Assembly: GCF_001907675.1 (NCBI RefSeq)
Contig: NZ_MPNT01000024.1
Span: forward strand, 19,605 to 83,604
DNA from: Mycobacterium paraffinicum
GTDB taxonomy: Bacteria > Actinomycetota > Actinomycetes > Mycobacteriales > Mycobacteriaceae
Direction: 5' to 3'
Length of the DNA: 64,000 bases
In this document: positions 44,405-53,871 of the stretch, piece after piece
Position numbering within the stretch: the first letter of the stretch is position 1
Layout: every line of letters begins with the position of its first letter
Made by a program: the position numbers and the translations under genes
Notes under the pieces: model-generated
Told to the model about the DNA's origin: nothing
The model's database searches: none
The model's input: the letters and a program-made list of their open reading frames with translations, nothing else

Positions 44405-45979
44405 ATGGTAGCGGCTCCTGCAACAAAGGAGGCTCAGCGCGCCGAGCTCCACAAGACGATATGGCGCATCGCTAACGAGCTCCGCGGCAGCGTGGACGGC
44501 TGGGACTTCAAGAGCTACGTGCTCGGCATGCTCTTCTACCGCTTTATCTCCGAGAACCTCACCGCGTACCTCAACGAGCAGGAGCGTGCAGCCGGACAAC
44601 CCGACTTCGACTATGCCGCGCTCGGCGACGCAGACGCGGAGTTCGGCCGCGAAGAGACAGTCAAGGAAAAGGGCTTCTACATCCTGCCATCCGAGCTGTT
44701 CGCCAACGTCCGCAAGCGCGCCGGCAAGGACGAGAACCTGAACGAGACGCTTCAGAAGGTCTTCAAGAATATCGAAGGTTCGGCCGTCGGTGCCGACAGC
44801 GAGGACGATCTCAAGGGCCTCTTCGACGACCTCGACGTCAACAGCGCGAAGCTCGGCAGCACCGTTGCCAGGCGCAACGAGAGGCTCGTGAAGCTGCTCG
44901 ACGCTATTGGCGATCTGAACCTCGGTGACTTCAGTGACCACGCCATCGACTCGTTCGGCGACGCCTACGAGTACCTCATGACCATGTACGCGTCGAGCGC
45001 CGGCAAGTCCGGTGGTGAGTTCTTTACACCGCAGGAGGTTTCGGAGCTGCTGGCTCGCATCACGGTAGTTGGTAAGAAGTCGGTCAACAAGGTGTACGAC
45101 CCAGCCTGTGGATCGGGCTCGTTGCTGCTGAAATTCGCCAAGGTGCTTGGTAAAGACAACGTGCGCCGAGGCTTTTTCGGCCAGGAGATCAACCTGACCA
45201 CCTACAACCTGGCACGCATCAACATGTTTTTGCACGACGTCAACTTCGAAAAATTCGACATCGCGCACGCCGACACGTTGACCGACCCGCAGCACTGGGA
45301 TGATGAGCCCTTCGAGGCGATCGTGTCCAATCCTCCTTACTCGATTAGATGGGCCGGGGACAGCAACCCGCTACTCATCAACGACCAGCGCTTCGCGCCC
45401 GCTGGCATACTCGCCCCAAAAAGCAAGGCCGACTTGGCGTTCACCATGCACATGCTTAGCTGGTTAGCCGTGAACGGAACGGCGGCGATAGTTCAGTTCC
45501 CGGGAGCACTCTTCCGTGGCGGTGCGGAGCAGAAGATCCGCAAGTACCTCGTCGACAACAACTACGTCGACACGGTAGTTCAGCTCCCTCCAGATCTGTT
45601 CTTCGGCACAACGATCCAGACCTGCATCTTGGTGCTCAAGAAGTCGAAGAAGGACACTGCTGTGCTTTTCATCGACGGATCGCATGACTGTAAACGCTTC
45701 GGCAACAAGAACAAGCTCCTGCCAGACCACCAACAGCACGTCATTGATGCTTTCACGATGCGTGAGGATGTAGACCACTTCGCTCGGCTCGTACCAAGCA
45801 ACGAAATCGCCGATAACGATTACAAGCTCACACCAACGTCCTATGTCGAGAAGGAGAACTCTGGCGAAGCTATCGACATCACCGTGCTAAACGCCGAAAT
45901 AGCCGAGATCGTCGCGCGCCAAGCCGAGATTAGGGAGCGGCTCGACGCAACCGTTGCAGAGCTGGAGAGTGCATCTTGA
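44405..45979 (+). CDS. hsdM: Type I restriction-modification DNA methylase HsdM
   Basis: 524 aa N6-adenine methyltransferase. The N-terminal HsdM domain has GWDFKSYVLGMLFYRFISEN (about 30-49). SAM motif I is DPACGSGSLLLKFAK (from about 232) and the catalytic motif IV is NPPYSIRW (from about 309). ATG 44405 has GAGG nine bases upstream; the frame is open from 44300 but not in protein-like sequence. Coding sequence here is visibly less GC-rich than the chromosome around it. Overlaps hsdS by 4 bp. Confidence 0.95.
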   Translation: MVAAPATKEAQRAELHKTIWRIANELRGSVDGWDFKSYVLGMLFYRFISENLTAYLNEQERAAGQPDFDYAALGDADAEFGREETVKEKGFYILPSELFANVRKRAGKDENLNETLQKVFKNIEGSAVGADSEDDLKGLFDDLDVNSAKLGSTVARRNERLVKLLDAIGDLNLGDFSDHAIDSFGDAYEYLMTMYASSAGKSGGEFFTPQEVSELLARITVVGKKSVNKVYDPACGSGSLLLKFAKVLGKDNVRRGFFGQEINLTTYNLARINMFLHDVNFEKFDIAHADTLTDPQHWDDEPFEAIVSNPPYSIRWAGDSNPLLINDQRFAPAGILAPKSKADLAFTMHMLSWLAVNGTAAIVQFPGALFRGGAEQKIRKYLVDNNYVDTVVQLPPDLFFGTTIQTCILVLKKSKKDTAVLFIDGSHDCKRFGNKNKLLPDHQQHVIDAFTMREDVDHFARLVPSNEIADNDYKLTPTSYVEKENSGEAIDITVLNAEIAEIVARQAEIRERLDATVAELESAS

Positions 45980-47205
45980 GCCGCATCGGCGACCTAAGCG
46001 AGCAACTGTGCCCCGACGGCGTTCCATACAAGGTGGTTGGGGACATCGCAACTGTAGTTCGAGGTGCGTCGCCGCGACCGATCCAGAAGTTCATCACAGA
46101 TGACGAAAACGGTGTTCCCTGGATCAAAATTGGCGATGTTCCAGCTGGTGGCAAGTACATCACCAGGACCGCGCAACGGATAACCGGCGACGGTGCTGTG
46201 AAGTCGCGTCGTGTGTATCCCGGCGACTTCGTGCTATCCAATTCGATGAGTTTCGGACGTCCCTACATCTCGAAGATTGAGGGCTGCATTCACGACGGTT
46301 GGCTCGCGATCAGTGACTTCAGTGAGTCGTTCCTGCCCGACTTCTTGTATCACTTGCTGGGATCGCCGCGGATACAGAAGGAGTTCGGCCGTCGGGCGGG
46401 CTTAGGTACGGTTCAGAACCTTAATGCTGACATCGTCAAGGCTGTTGCTCTTCCAGTACCGCCTCTTGAGGTGCAGGGAGCGATTAGCGATGTGCTAGAC
46501 CTCTTCGGTTCTCTAGGTGTGAAACTAGAGGCTGAACTACAGGCACGCCGACGCCAATACGTCTATTACCGCGATTCTCTTTTTCGCTTCTCGAACGCGA
46601 CCGGCGTTGAGCGGCACCCGCTAGGTGATGTTGGTCAGTTCATCAGAGGGCGGCGATTTACTAAAGATGACGTCGTCAACGTCGGCATCCCGAGCATCCA
46701 CTACGGCGAGATTTATACGCACTACGGGGTTGCCACCGACTCGGTCATCTCGCACGTGCGGAATGAACTCGCCGACCAACTTCGCTACGCCCAGTCTGGC
46801 GATGTTGTGTTTGCGGCTGTCGGCGAGACCGTCGAAGATGTTGCAAAGGCTGTTGCCTGGCTTGGCGACGCGCTTGTGGCAATTCACGACGATACGTTCT
46901 TGTTCCGGAGTGAGCTGAACCCGAAGTACGTCTCTTACTTCGCACAGACAGCTGATTTTCATGGGCAGAAGAACAAGTATGTCGCGCGGGCTAAGGTGAA
47001 TCGGCTTTCCGGCGAAAGCCTTGCGAAGATCGAGATACCCGTGCCGTCACTCGAAGAGCAGAAAAGGGTTGTCGACATCCTCGACAAGTTCGATGCTCTC
47101 GTAAGCGACTCGTCGGGTGGCCTGGGCGCTGAGATAAATGCTCGTCGTAAGCAGTACGAGTACTACCGCGACCGTCTGCTCACATTCGAGGAGCTGCTGA
47201 CATGA
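45976..47205 (+). CDS. hsdS: Type I specificity subunit HsdS
   Basis: 409 aa with two target-recognition domains, each followed by a coiled-coil spacer ending in ARRRQYVYYRD (near 195) and ARRKQYEYYRD (near 395). These internal repeats are the hallmark of HsdS. TTG start within the hsdM stop (TTGA) and ATGA overlap with hsdR, so the three subunits are translationally coupled. The recognition sequence cannot be predicted by eye. Confidence 0.93.
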   Translation: MSRIGDLSEQLCPDGVPYKVVGDIATVVRGASPRPIQKFITDDENGVPWIKIGDVPAGGKYITRTAQRITGDGAVKSRRVYPGDFVLSNSMSFGRPYISKIEGCIHDGWLAISDFSESFLPDFLYHLLGSPRIQKEFGRRAGLGTVQNLNADIVKAVALPVPPLEVQGAISDVLDLFGSLGVKLEAELQARRRQYVYYRDSLFRFSNATGVERHPLGDVGQFIRGRRFTKDDVVNVGIPSIHYGEIYTHYGVATDSVISHVRNELADQLRYAQSGDVVFAAVGETVEDVAKAVAWLGDALVAIHDDTFLFRSELNPKYVSYFAQTADFHGQKNKYVARAKVNRLSGESLAKIEIPVPSLEEQKRVVDILDKFDALVSDSSGGLGAEINARRKQYEYYRDRLLTFEELLT

Positions 47206-50200
47206 GTGACGTAAAGCATTATGAGCCAGTTGCTTTCAGTGACCAAAGCACGGTCGTCGCCGAGTACGTACCGGATGGCAAGGCCGCGACGGAGTACCAG
47301 TCCGAAACCCAGCTCGAAAATGAGTTCATCAAGATCTTGCGGTCGCAAGAGTACGAGTACCTTCCGATCAAAACCGAGCTGGATCTCATCGCGAACCTGC
47401 GCAGCCAGCTTGAGGCGTTGAACGGCATCACGTTCAGTGACTCCGAGTGGAAACGCTTTTTCACGGAGAAGATCGCCGGTGCCAACGAAGGTATCGAGGA
47501 CAAGACCGTTCGTGTCCAGGAGGACTACGTCCAGCTCCTCACGCGCGACGACGGCTCGATTAAGAACGTCAAGCTCATCGATAAGACGAACATTCACGAC
47601 AACAAGCTCCAGATCATCAACCAATACGAAGTCGGCCAGAGTGAGGGTGCCAAGCACGCCAATCGCTATGACGTGACGGTTTTGGTCAATGGCCTTCCGA
47701 TGGTGCACATCGAGCTCAAGCGCCGCGGCGTCGACATTCGCGAGGCCTTCAACCAGATAAACCGCTACCAGCGCGACAGTTTCTGGGCCGGATCCGGCCT
47801 ATTCGACTATGTGCAGCTCTTCGTCATCAGCAACGGCACTCTGACGAAGTACTACAGCAACACCACCCGTCGCCAGCACATCAGCGAGGCGGCCGGCTCG
47901 AAGAAGGCAAAGAAGACCAGCAACTCGTACGAGTTCACGTCATCGTGGGCGGATGCCACCAACAAGCCGATTCAAGACTTAACTGCCTTTGCGACGACGT
48001 TTTTCGCGCGGCACACGCTCCTCAGCATCCTGACGGAGTACTGTGTGCTGACCGCCGACCGGATGCTCCTGGTGATGCGTCCGTATCAGATCGTTGCCAC
48101 CGAACGCATCCTGCAACGGATCGACATCTCGACCAACTACAAGCAACTCGGAACTTTGTCCGCCGGTGGCTACATCTGGCACACCACCGGTTCGGGCAAG
48201 ACCCTGACGTCATTCAAGACAGCCCAGCTCGCCTCGAAACTCACCAGCATCGAAAAGGTGCTCTTTGTGGTCGACCGAAAGGATCTCGACTACCAGACTA
48301 TGCGCGAGTACGACCGCTTCGAGAAGGGCGCGGCGAACTCCAACACATCGACCCGCGTGCTGAAAAAACAACTCGAAGATCCGAGCGCCAAGATCATCAT
48401 CACAACCATCCAGAAGCTCGCGACCTTCATCAACGCGCCTGCGAACAAGAACCATGCGATCTTTAACGGGCACGTCGTGATCATCTTCGACGAGTGCCAC
48501 CGCTCGCAGTTTGGCGACATGCACACGGCGATCACCAAGGCGTTCAAGCGGTACAACCTCTTCGGTTTCACCGGCACGCCGATCTTCGCCGTGAATGCAA
48601 GAACTGGAGGCAACGCGCAGCTACGGACAACGCCTCAAGCGTTCGGGTGCTACTGGCACGGTGATCCGCGTAACTGTCCGCCTGAGCCGCATCCAACGGC
48701 GGCACACACCTACACCATCGTCGACGCCATTAACGACAAAAACGTCCTGCCGTTCCGCATTGACTACGTCAATACCGTAAAGATGTCGGAGGACGTAGCC
48801 GACGAAAAGGTCTCGGCCATCGACACCGAGCGGGCGCTCCTGGCGCCAGAGCGCATCCGCCAGGTCGTCGAGTACACGCTGGAGCACTTCGACCAGAAGA
48901 CGAGACGCCAAGAGAGCTATTCGCTCGGTGAGCGACGCGTGCGTGGCTTCAATGCCCTCTTCGCGACCGCCTCGATTGAGGCCGCGCGCATGCACTACAA
49001 CCAGTTCGCCATCCAACAGGAAGAGTTGTCGCCGGATAAGCGCCTCAAGGTCGGGTTGATCTACTCCTACGCCTCCAACGAAGCGGTCGAGGACGGCGCA
49101 CTTGATGAGGAAGAGTTCGAAACCGACCAGCTCAGTTCGTCCGCCCGTGACTTCCTCGAGGACGCGATTCAGGACTATAACGACCTCTACGGCACGAGCT
49201 TCGATACTTCCTCGGACAAGTTTCAGAACTACTACAAAGATCTGTCACTACGGCTGAAGAACCGCGAGATCGACGTAGTCATCGTGGTCAACATGTTTCT
49301 AACTGGTTTTGACGCCACGACGCTCAACACGCTGTGGGTCGACAAGAACCTGCGTGCCCACGGCCTCATCCAGGCGTACTCGCGCACCAACCGAATCCTG
49401 AACTCGGTCAAGACTTATGGCAACATCATCAGCTTCCGTGACCTTGAGGAAGAGACCAACGACGCCATCGCGCTGTTCGGCAACAAAGACGCCGGCGGCA
49501 TCGTGTTGCTCAAGCCGTACGCGGACTATTACACCGAGTACACCGAGAAGGTCACTGAACTGCTGCAGCAGTTCCCGCTGGGTACGCAAATTGTTGGTCA
49601 GAGCGCACAGAAGGAGTTCATCGCGCTGTTCGGCCAAATCCTGAGGCTGCAGAACATCCTCGTTTCGTTCGATGAATTCGTTGGCAACGAAATCCTGACC
49701 GATCGCCAGGCGCAGGACTACCGCAGTGTCTACCTCGACCTCTACGCGGAGTTCCGGAAGGACAAGGATGCCGACAAAGAGTCGATCATCGACGATGTCG
49801 TCTTCGAGATCGAGCTCATCAAGCAAGTCGAAATCAACGTCGATTACATCCTGATGCTCGTGCAGAAGTACCGCGACGCGCACGGTGACGGCGAAGACAA
49901 GGAGATCCGTGCCGAGATCAGCCGGGCTGTCGACGCCAGCCCGAGCCTCCGCAACAAGAAAGACCTCATCGAGGACTTCGTCGACTCAATCTCAGCCACT
50001 GGCGAAATTGACGAAGAGTGGCGCGAATACGTCGCTTCCAAGAAGGCCGAGGAGCTCAATCGAATCATTGATGAAGAGGGTCTCAAGCCAGAGGAAACGC
50101 GCAAGTTTGTCGAGACTGCCTTCCGCGATGGCGCTATTCAGTCGACTGGCACGGCCATCACCAAAGTGCTTCCGCCCGTTAGTCGCTTCGCTGCCGGAGG

Positions 50201-50300
50201 TGGCCATGGCGAGAAGAAGCAGCGCGTCCTAACCAAGCTCGGCGCATTCTTCGAGCGCTTCTTTGGACTGAGCTCAAGCGAAGCGCAGGCTGATGACTAG
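47202..50300 (+). CDS. hsdR: Type I restriction endonuclease subunit HsdR
   Basis: 1032 aa. The N-terminal PD-(D/E)xK nuclease is seen in NRYDVTVLV (Asp157) and VHIELKRRG (Glu171-x-Lys173). The helicase motor has Walker A TTGSGKTLTSF (about 327) and the DEAH-type FDECHRSQFG (about 427), with FTGTPIF and later RTNR-type motifs. All catalytic residues are present. Its stop lies inside the first codons of a small downstream gene that looks like a detached HsdR tail domain. Confidence 0.95.
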   Translation: MSDVKHYEPVAFSDQSTVVAEYVPDGKAATEYQSETQLENEFIKILRSQEYEYLPIKTELDLIANLRSQLEALNGITFSDSEWKRFFTEKIAGANEGIEDKTVRVQEDYVQLLTRDDGSIKNVKLIDKTNIHDNKLQIINQYEVGQSEGAKHANRYDVTVLVNGLPMVHIELKRRGVDIREAFNQINRYQRDSFWAGSGLFDYVQLFVISNGTLTKYYSNTTRRQHISEAAGSKKAKKTSNSYEFTSSWADATNKPIQDLTAFATTFFARHTLLSILTEYCVLTADRMLLVMRPYQIVATERILQRIDISTNYKQLGTLSAGGYIWHTTGSGKTLTSFKTAQLASKLTSIEKVLFVVDRKDLDYQTMREYDRFEKGAANSNTSTRVLKKQLEDPSAKIIITTIQKLATFINAPANKNHAIFNGHVVIIFDECHRSQFGDMHTAITKAFKRYNLFGFTGTPIFAVNARTGGNAQLRTTPQAFGCYWHGDPRNCPPEPHPTAAHTYTIVDAINDKNVLPFRIDYVNTVKMSEDVADEKVSAIDTERALLAPERIRQVVEYTLEHFDQKTRRQESYSLGERRVRGFNALFATASIEAARMHYNQFAIQQEELSPDKRLKVGLIYSYASNEAVEDGALDEEEFETDQLSSSARDFLEDAIQDYNDLYGTSFDTSSDKFQNYYKDLSLRLKNREIDVVIVVNMFLTGFDATTLNTLWVDKNLRAHGLIQAYSRTNRILNSVKTYGNIISFRDLEEETNDAIALFGNKDAGGIVLLKPYADYYTEYTEKVTELLQQFPLGTQIVGQSAQKEFIALFGQILRLQNILVSFDEFVGNEILTDRQAQDYRSVYLDLYAEFRKDKDADKESIIDDVVFEIELIKQVEINVDYILMLVQKYRDAHGDGEDKEIRAEISRAVDASPSLRNKKDLIEDFVDSISATGEIDEEWREYVASKKAEELNRIIDEEGLKPEETRKFVETAFRDGAIQSTGTAITKVLPPVSRFAAGGGHGEKKQRVLTKLGAFFERFFGLSSSEAQADD

Positions 50301-50579
50301 CCGCAACGGCGCCGCCGCCGTTCTGGAGATGGACGACGTTGCCCGTGCAGAGGCCGCGTGCGAACTGGTCACCACTGTCCGCGCAATAGCGACCATCGAC
50401 TGGAACCTCAGGGACAGCGGGGAGGCTGCCATGCCTTCCAAAATCCGGCGCATCTCGCAAACGACGACTACCTGCCGGCCTGGGGGGAGAAAGCGATCCA
50501 ACTTGTGCTGCAACAGGCCAAGCTAGTTCCAGCCGAGTTTGAGGCGCAGGAAGACTGGGGGGAGCGTCTACTAATATGA
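50293..50579 (+). pseudogene. Frameshifted small HsdR-tail (DUF3387-like) gene
   Basis: ATG at 50293 overlaps the hsdR stop by 8 bp. The frame encodes VRAIATIDWNLRDS, the sequence expected for the C-terminal tail domain of type I R subunits (Pfam PF11867-like), then runs off after KIRRI. The matching second half, LANDDYLPAWGEKAIQLVL, continues in another frame to a TGA at 50577-50579 that overlaps the next ATG. Reading ATC-CTC-GCA at 50452-50459 needs one extra C, so a single-base deletion near 50454 splits a roughly 95-aa protein. It could be a real mutation or a sequencing error; no homopolymer is at the site. Confidence 0.65.
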
Positions 50580-53350
50580 CGGTCCGGCGAATGCCTCGTG
50601 GATCGGAGTGGCGGAAGTGGGACCTACATCTCCACTCTCCAGGAACCAAGCTCGGGGACGGTTACGGCGCACCACCTGATCTCGACCGGTTCTGCCGAAT
50701 GCTTGAGGAGTCTGATGTCCAAGTATTTGGCATTACTGATTATTTCAGCGCAGACGGGTTCCTTGCAGTGGCCAAGCATTACGGCGAACTATTCCCGCAG
50801 TCCGAGAAGGTGCTGCTGCCCAACATCGAGTTGCGCTTGAATGAGACCGTCAACGGAGAAAATCAGGACGTCCACATTCACCTCCTCCTGCGACCAGACG
50901 TTTCTGAGGAAATGGTGACGAAGCTTCTCTCGGAGCTGAAGACGACTACAACCGATGCCGGCGGACGTCACCTGAGGTGCACTGAACTCCAACACCGGGC
51001 GCAGTTTGAGCGCGCAACGGTGACTCGCAAGGACATTCACGATGCGATTACGGAGACATTTGGTAGCAAGGCGGTGCGAGACGACAACGTGCTGGTGCTC
51101 GTGCCTTCTAACAACGACGGCATACGCGCACGCAGCGGCCAGCGCCGAAGAGAAAACCTAGCGGATGAGATTGACAAGTTCGCGGACGCCATCTATGGAA
51201 ACAGTCGGAACGTCGCCTACTTCTTGCGTAACGACCGTTATGGGAACGGGGCGCAAGAGTCCAAACCCAAGCCAGTCTTCGCATGCTGTGACGCGCACTC
51301 ATTCGAACAGCTTGAGCTATGGTTGGGCAAGACGGTGGAAACCCAGGACACGCGCAAGGAAACCACCTGGATCAAGGCCGACCCGACTTTCGAAGGGTTA
51401 CAGCAGACGCTCGTAGAGCCGGAGCATCGTGTCCGAATCCAGACATCAAAACCGGATGCGAAAGAGCCCTATAAAGTCATCTCAGCTGTGCACTTCGATG
51501 GCGGAGGATTTCCGGCGACCATCGTCCTAAACCCGAACCTCGTATCGATCATCGGCAGTCGATCATCAGGCAAGTCGGCCCTGATGGCCTACATCGCCCA
51601 TGCAGTAGATCCCGGGTACACGGTAGGACAACAGATTGCAAGTGGGTTGATGCAGGATGGAAAGGCTGGACCCGCCGCGGCATTGACTTGGGAAGACGTC
51701 TCCGACATCGCTTGCACTGTTGAGTGGGCAGATCCGGCCGTGAAAGAAGGCAAGATCATCTACATTCCTCAGAATTCGCTGTTTGCGGTGAGTGAGCGGC
51801 CCGATGAAATCACTGCGAAGATTCAGCCAGCGCTCTACCGGATGGATTCTAATCTGAAGACGGCACACCAGCGCATGCAGGCCGACACAGAATCGAGCCA
51901 ATTGATCATCAGCGATGCAGTTGATGAATGGTTTCGGCTGGCCGATCGAATCGCTGACGCGCGAAGTGAGCTTCGTGACCTTGGTGATCCTGCCGCGATC
52001 GCGTCAACTCGTGACGACCTAGCCGCACGTGTTGCGAATCTCCGCGCAGCTTCCGCGTTATCTCCGGATGATGTTGAAAATTACCAACGCTTGGTAGATC
52101 AGTTAGCAGCCAACTCCTCTCGACGCGCAGCCATCCGCCAAGAGACTGCCGCGATTGCACCGTACCTGTCGGCGACTGATAGCGACTACGTGACGACAGG
52201 GGTCTCGGCTGAGGTTCGGCTAACTCCGTTACCTGACGTCTTTCCGCAAAACCTCGAGAGTCAGCTCACTCGAATTGTGGCGGAAGCTGTGGCGCCGCTG
52301 AGACAGTCAATCGACGGCGCAATCATTGGCTACCAGCGCGCGTTGGGCCAGGAAGCGAGTCAGCTAGAAGAGGAAGAACGGTCGTTGCGAGAAGCCAACG
52401 CCGACTTAATCGCCCGAAACCAGTCGAACGTGGAGCTTGAAGAGGTAGTCAAAGCGCACAAGCGCCAGGAGGAACTACTTAACAAGGTTACTTCAAAGCA
52501 GAAGAACCTCAAGGAATTATTGGCTACACAGGACGCTCAGGTCGAAGCGATACGGACAGAGCGCGCGGTGCTCAGCAAGCACATTGAGGAATTTGCGATG
52601 CGGTTCCGTTCAAGCGACCGCACCCTTGATGGGATGGAGTTCGGCATCGAGTATGAGGTGACAACAGAGGCGTTGCAAGCGGTGTCACAGGGATTTAATC
52701 GACAAGAGAACACTCCGTACTTCGAGCGATCCTCTGAACTTCTCAAAATCGAATCGGTGTTGGCCGACCCTGCTGCGTTCTTGAAGAGCCTGCGGGACGG
52801 AACCCAAAAGGTGCGCATTGGTAGCAGTCTCCCTCATCTTGCGGCGAGAGCCCTGATGATCGCCCCTGACGTGAGATTCATCGCGACGCTGGAAGGGGAC
52901 CGCATCGGTGGGTTCGAGCGATCCTCGATGACTCCGGGTAAACAGGCTCTGTTCGCGCTCAGCCTCATGCTTAATGAGTCTGATGAGGCATGGCCTCTCT
53001 TGATCGACCAACCCGAAGACGATCTAGATAGTCGATCGATCTTTGACACGATCGTGCCCTACCTCGTCCAGCGCAAGCGTGACCGTCAAATCTTGATGGT
53101 CAGCCACGATGCAAACCTGGTTGTGGGTGCTGACTCCGAGCAAGTCGTGGTCGCAAACCGCCACGGGAACGATCGCCGGAATCGTGATGACAAAGCATTC
53201 GCCTACATGACCGGGTCACTAGAACATACCGCCCCTGAGGTTGCGAGCGACTATGTCCTGGAGTCCTGCGGAATAAGAGAACACGCCTGCAAGATCCTCG
53301 ACGGGGGCGAGACGGCATTCCAGAAACGACGCGACAAATACAAAATCTAG
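50576..53350 (+). CDS. TrlF-family PHP/SMC-like ATPase
   Basis: 924 aa. N-terminal PHP metal-phosphoesterase domain with WDLHLHSPGT (His/His) and FGITDYFS. Then an SMC/RecN-like ATPase: Walker A IIGSRSSGKSALM (about 325-337), a long coiled coil (about 590-690, RQEELLNKVTSKQKNL), signature TPGKQALFALSLML and Walker B LLIDQPEDDLDSR (about 808-820). The architecture is that of TrlF-type proteins found with type I restriction systems. Its ATG overlaps the stop of the frameshifted tail gene. Probably an accessory nuclease-ATPase in defence; mechanism not established. Confidence 0.85.
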   Translation: MTVRRMPRGSEWRKWDLHLHSPGTKLGDGYGAPPDLDRFCRMLEESDVQVFGITDYFSADGFLAVAKHYGELFPQSEKVLLPNIELRLNETVNGENQDVHIHLLLRPDVSEEMVTKLLSELKTTTTDAGGRHLRCTELQHRAQFERATVTRKDIHDAITETFGSKAVRDDNVLVLVPSNNDGIRARSGQRRRENLADEIDKFADAIYGNSRNVAYFLRNDRYGNGAQESKPKPVFACCDAHSFEQLELWLGKTVETQDTRKETTWIKADPTFEGLQQTLVEPEHRVRIQTSKPDAKEPYKVISAVHFDGGGFPATIVLNPNLVSIIGSRSSGKSALMAYIAHAVDPGYTVGQQIASGLMQDGKAGPAAALTWEDVSDIACTVEWADPAVKEGKIIYIPQNSLFAVSERPDEITAKIQPALYRMDSNLKTAHQRMQADTESSQLIISDAVDEWFRLADRIADARSELRDLGDPAAIASTRDDLAARVANLRAASALSPDDVENYQRLVDQLAANSSRRAAIRQETAAIAPYLSATDSDYVTTGVSAEVRLTPLPDVFPQNLESQLTRIVAEAVAPLRQSIDGAIIGYQRALGQEASQLEEEERSLREANADLIARNQSNVELEEVVKAHKRQEELLNKVTSKQKNLKELLATQDAQVEAIRTERAVLSKHIEEFAMRFRSSDRTLDGMEFGIEYEVTTEALQAVSQGFNRQENTPYFERSSELLKIESVLADPAAFLKSLRDGTQKVRIGSSLPHLAARALMIAPDVRFIATLEGDRIGGFERSSMTPGKQALFALSLMLNESDEAWPLLIDQPEDDLDSRSIFDTIVPYLVQRKRDRQILMVSHDANLVVGADSEQVVVANRHGNDRRNRDDKAFAYMTGSLEHTAPEVASDYVLESCGIREHACKILDGGETAFQKRRDKYKI

Positions 53351-53871
53351 GATGCATCCGGTGGAGAATGCACGCGCGCCGATCATTACTGTGGATGATC
53401 ACTCGCCGATCGTGCAGCGCCTTCTAGAGTCTGTCTTCCCTGTTGCCGAGTGTCGCGGCGACGGCGCGGATGGAAAGTCGGTCATAGACGTAGAGTCGCG
53501 CGGTTGGATTTTGTTCTGCCGTCGGTCGCGGCAAGTCGTGGTGCTTTGTCGATTCGCTTGACGAGCCGTCTCAATCCCTGTGTGTCGTAGTTGAATAACC
53601 TCTTCGCAGGCCGGACCCAGGGCAGACATAATTTCGTTGCCTCGGTGGCGGCCAGATCGGCTACCTAAGCAAGGCAGTCAAACTAGCTTTCGATGCGTGA
53701 GTGCGAGCAAAGCGAGGGGAGACCGTCGCGTATCAGCTGGTGGGGTAGGTGAGCGGGGTTCTTGCACTAATAGAACACGCGCCAGACGGGGTCGACGGCT
53801 GCGGCCGTCCTTCGGTGGGCGGCGGCGAGTGCAATTAAGCTGAACGGGTCGCTGAACCAGATGGGGGTTTC
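53351..53871. other. Intergenic, no convincing gene
   Basis: 521 bp. A 69-codon open frame starts directly after the trlF-type gene (53352-53561) but has no ribosome-binding site and a composition unlike a protein; a minus-strand frame overlaps it. A small GC hairpin (GACGGC-TGCG-GCCGTC, 53794-53809) lies before the next gene and may be part of its promoter region. Confidence 0.5.

Noticed and set aside
53352..53561. 69-codon ORF after the TrlF-type gene
   Set aside because: No ribosome-binding site, no recognisable domain, and an overlapping antisense frame of similar quality.
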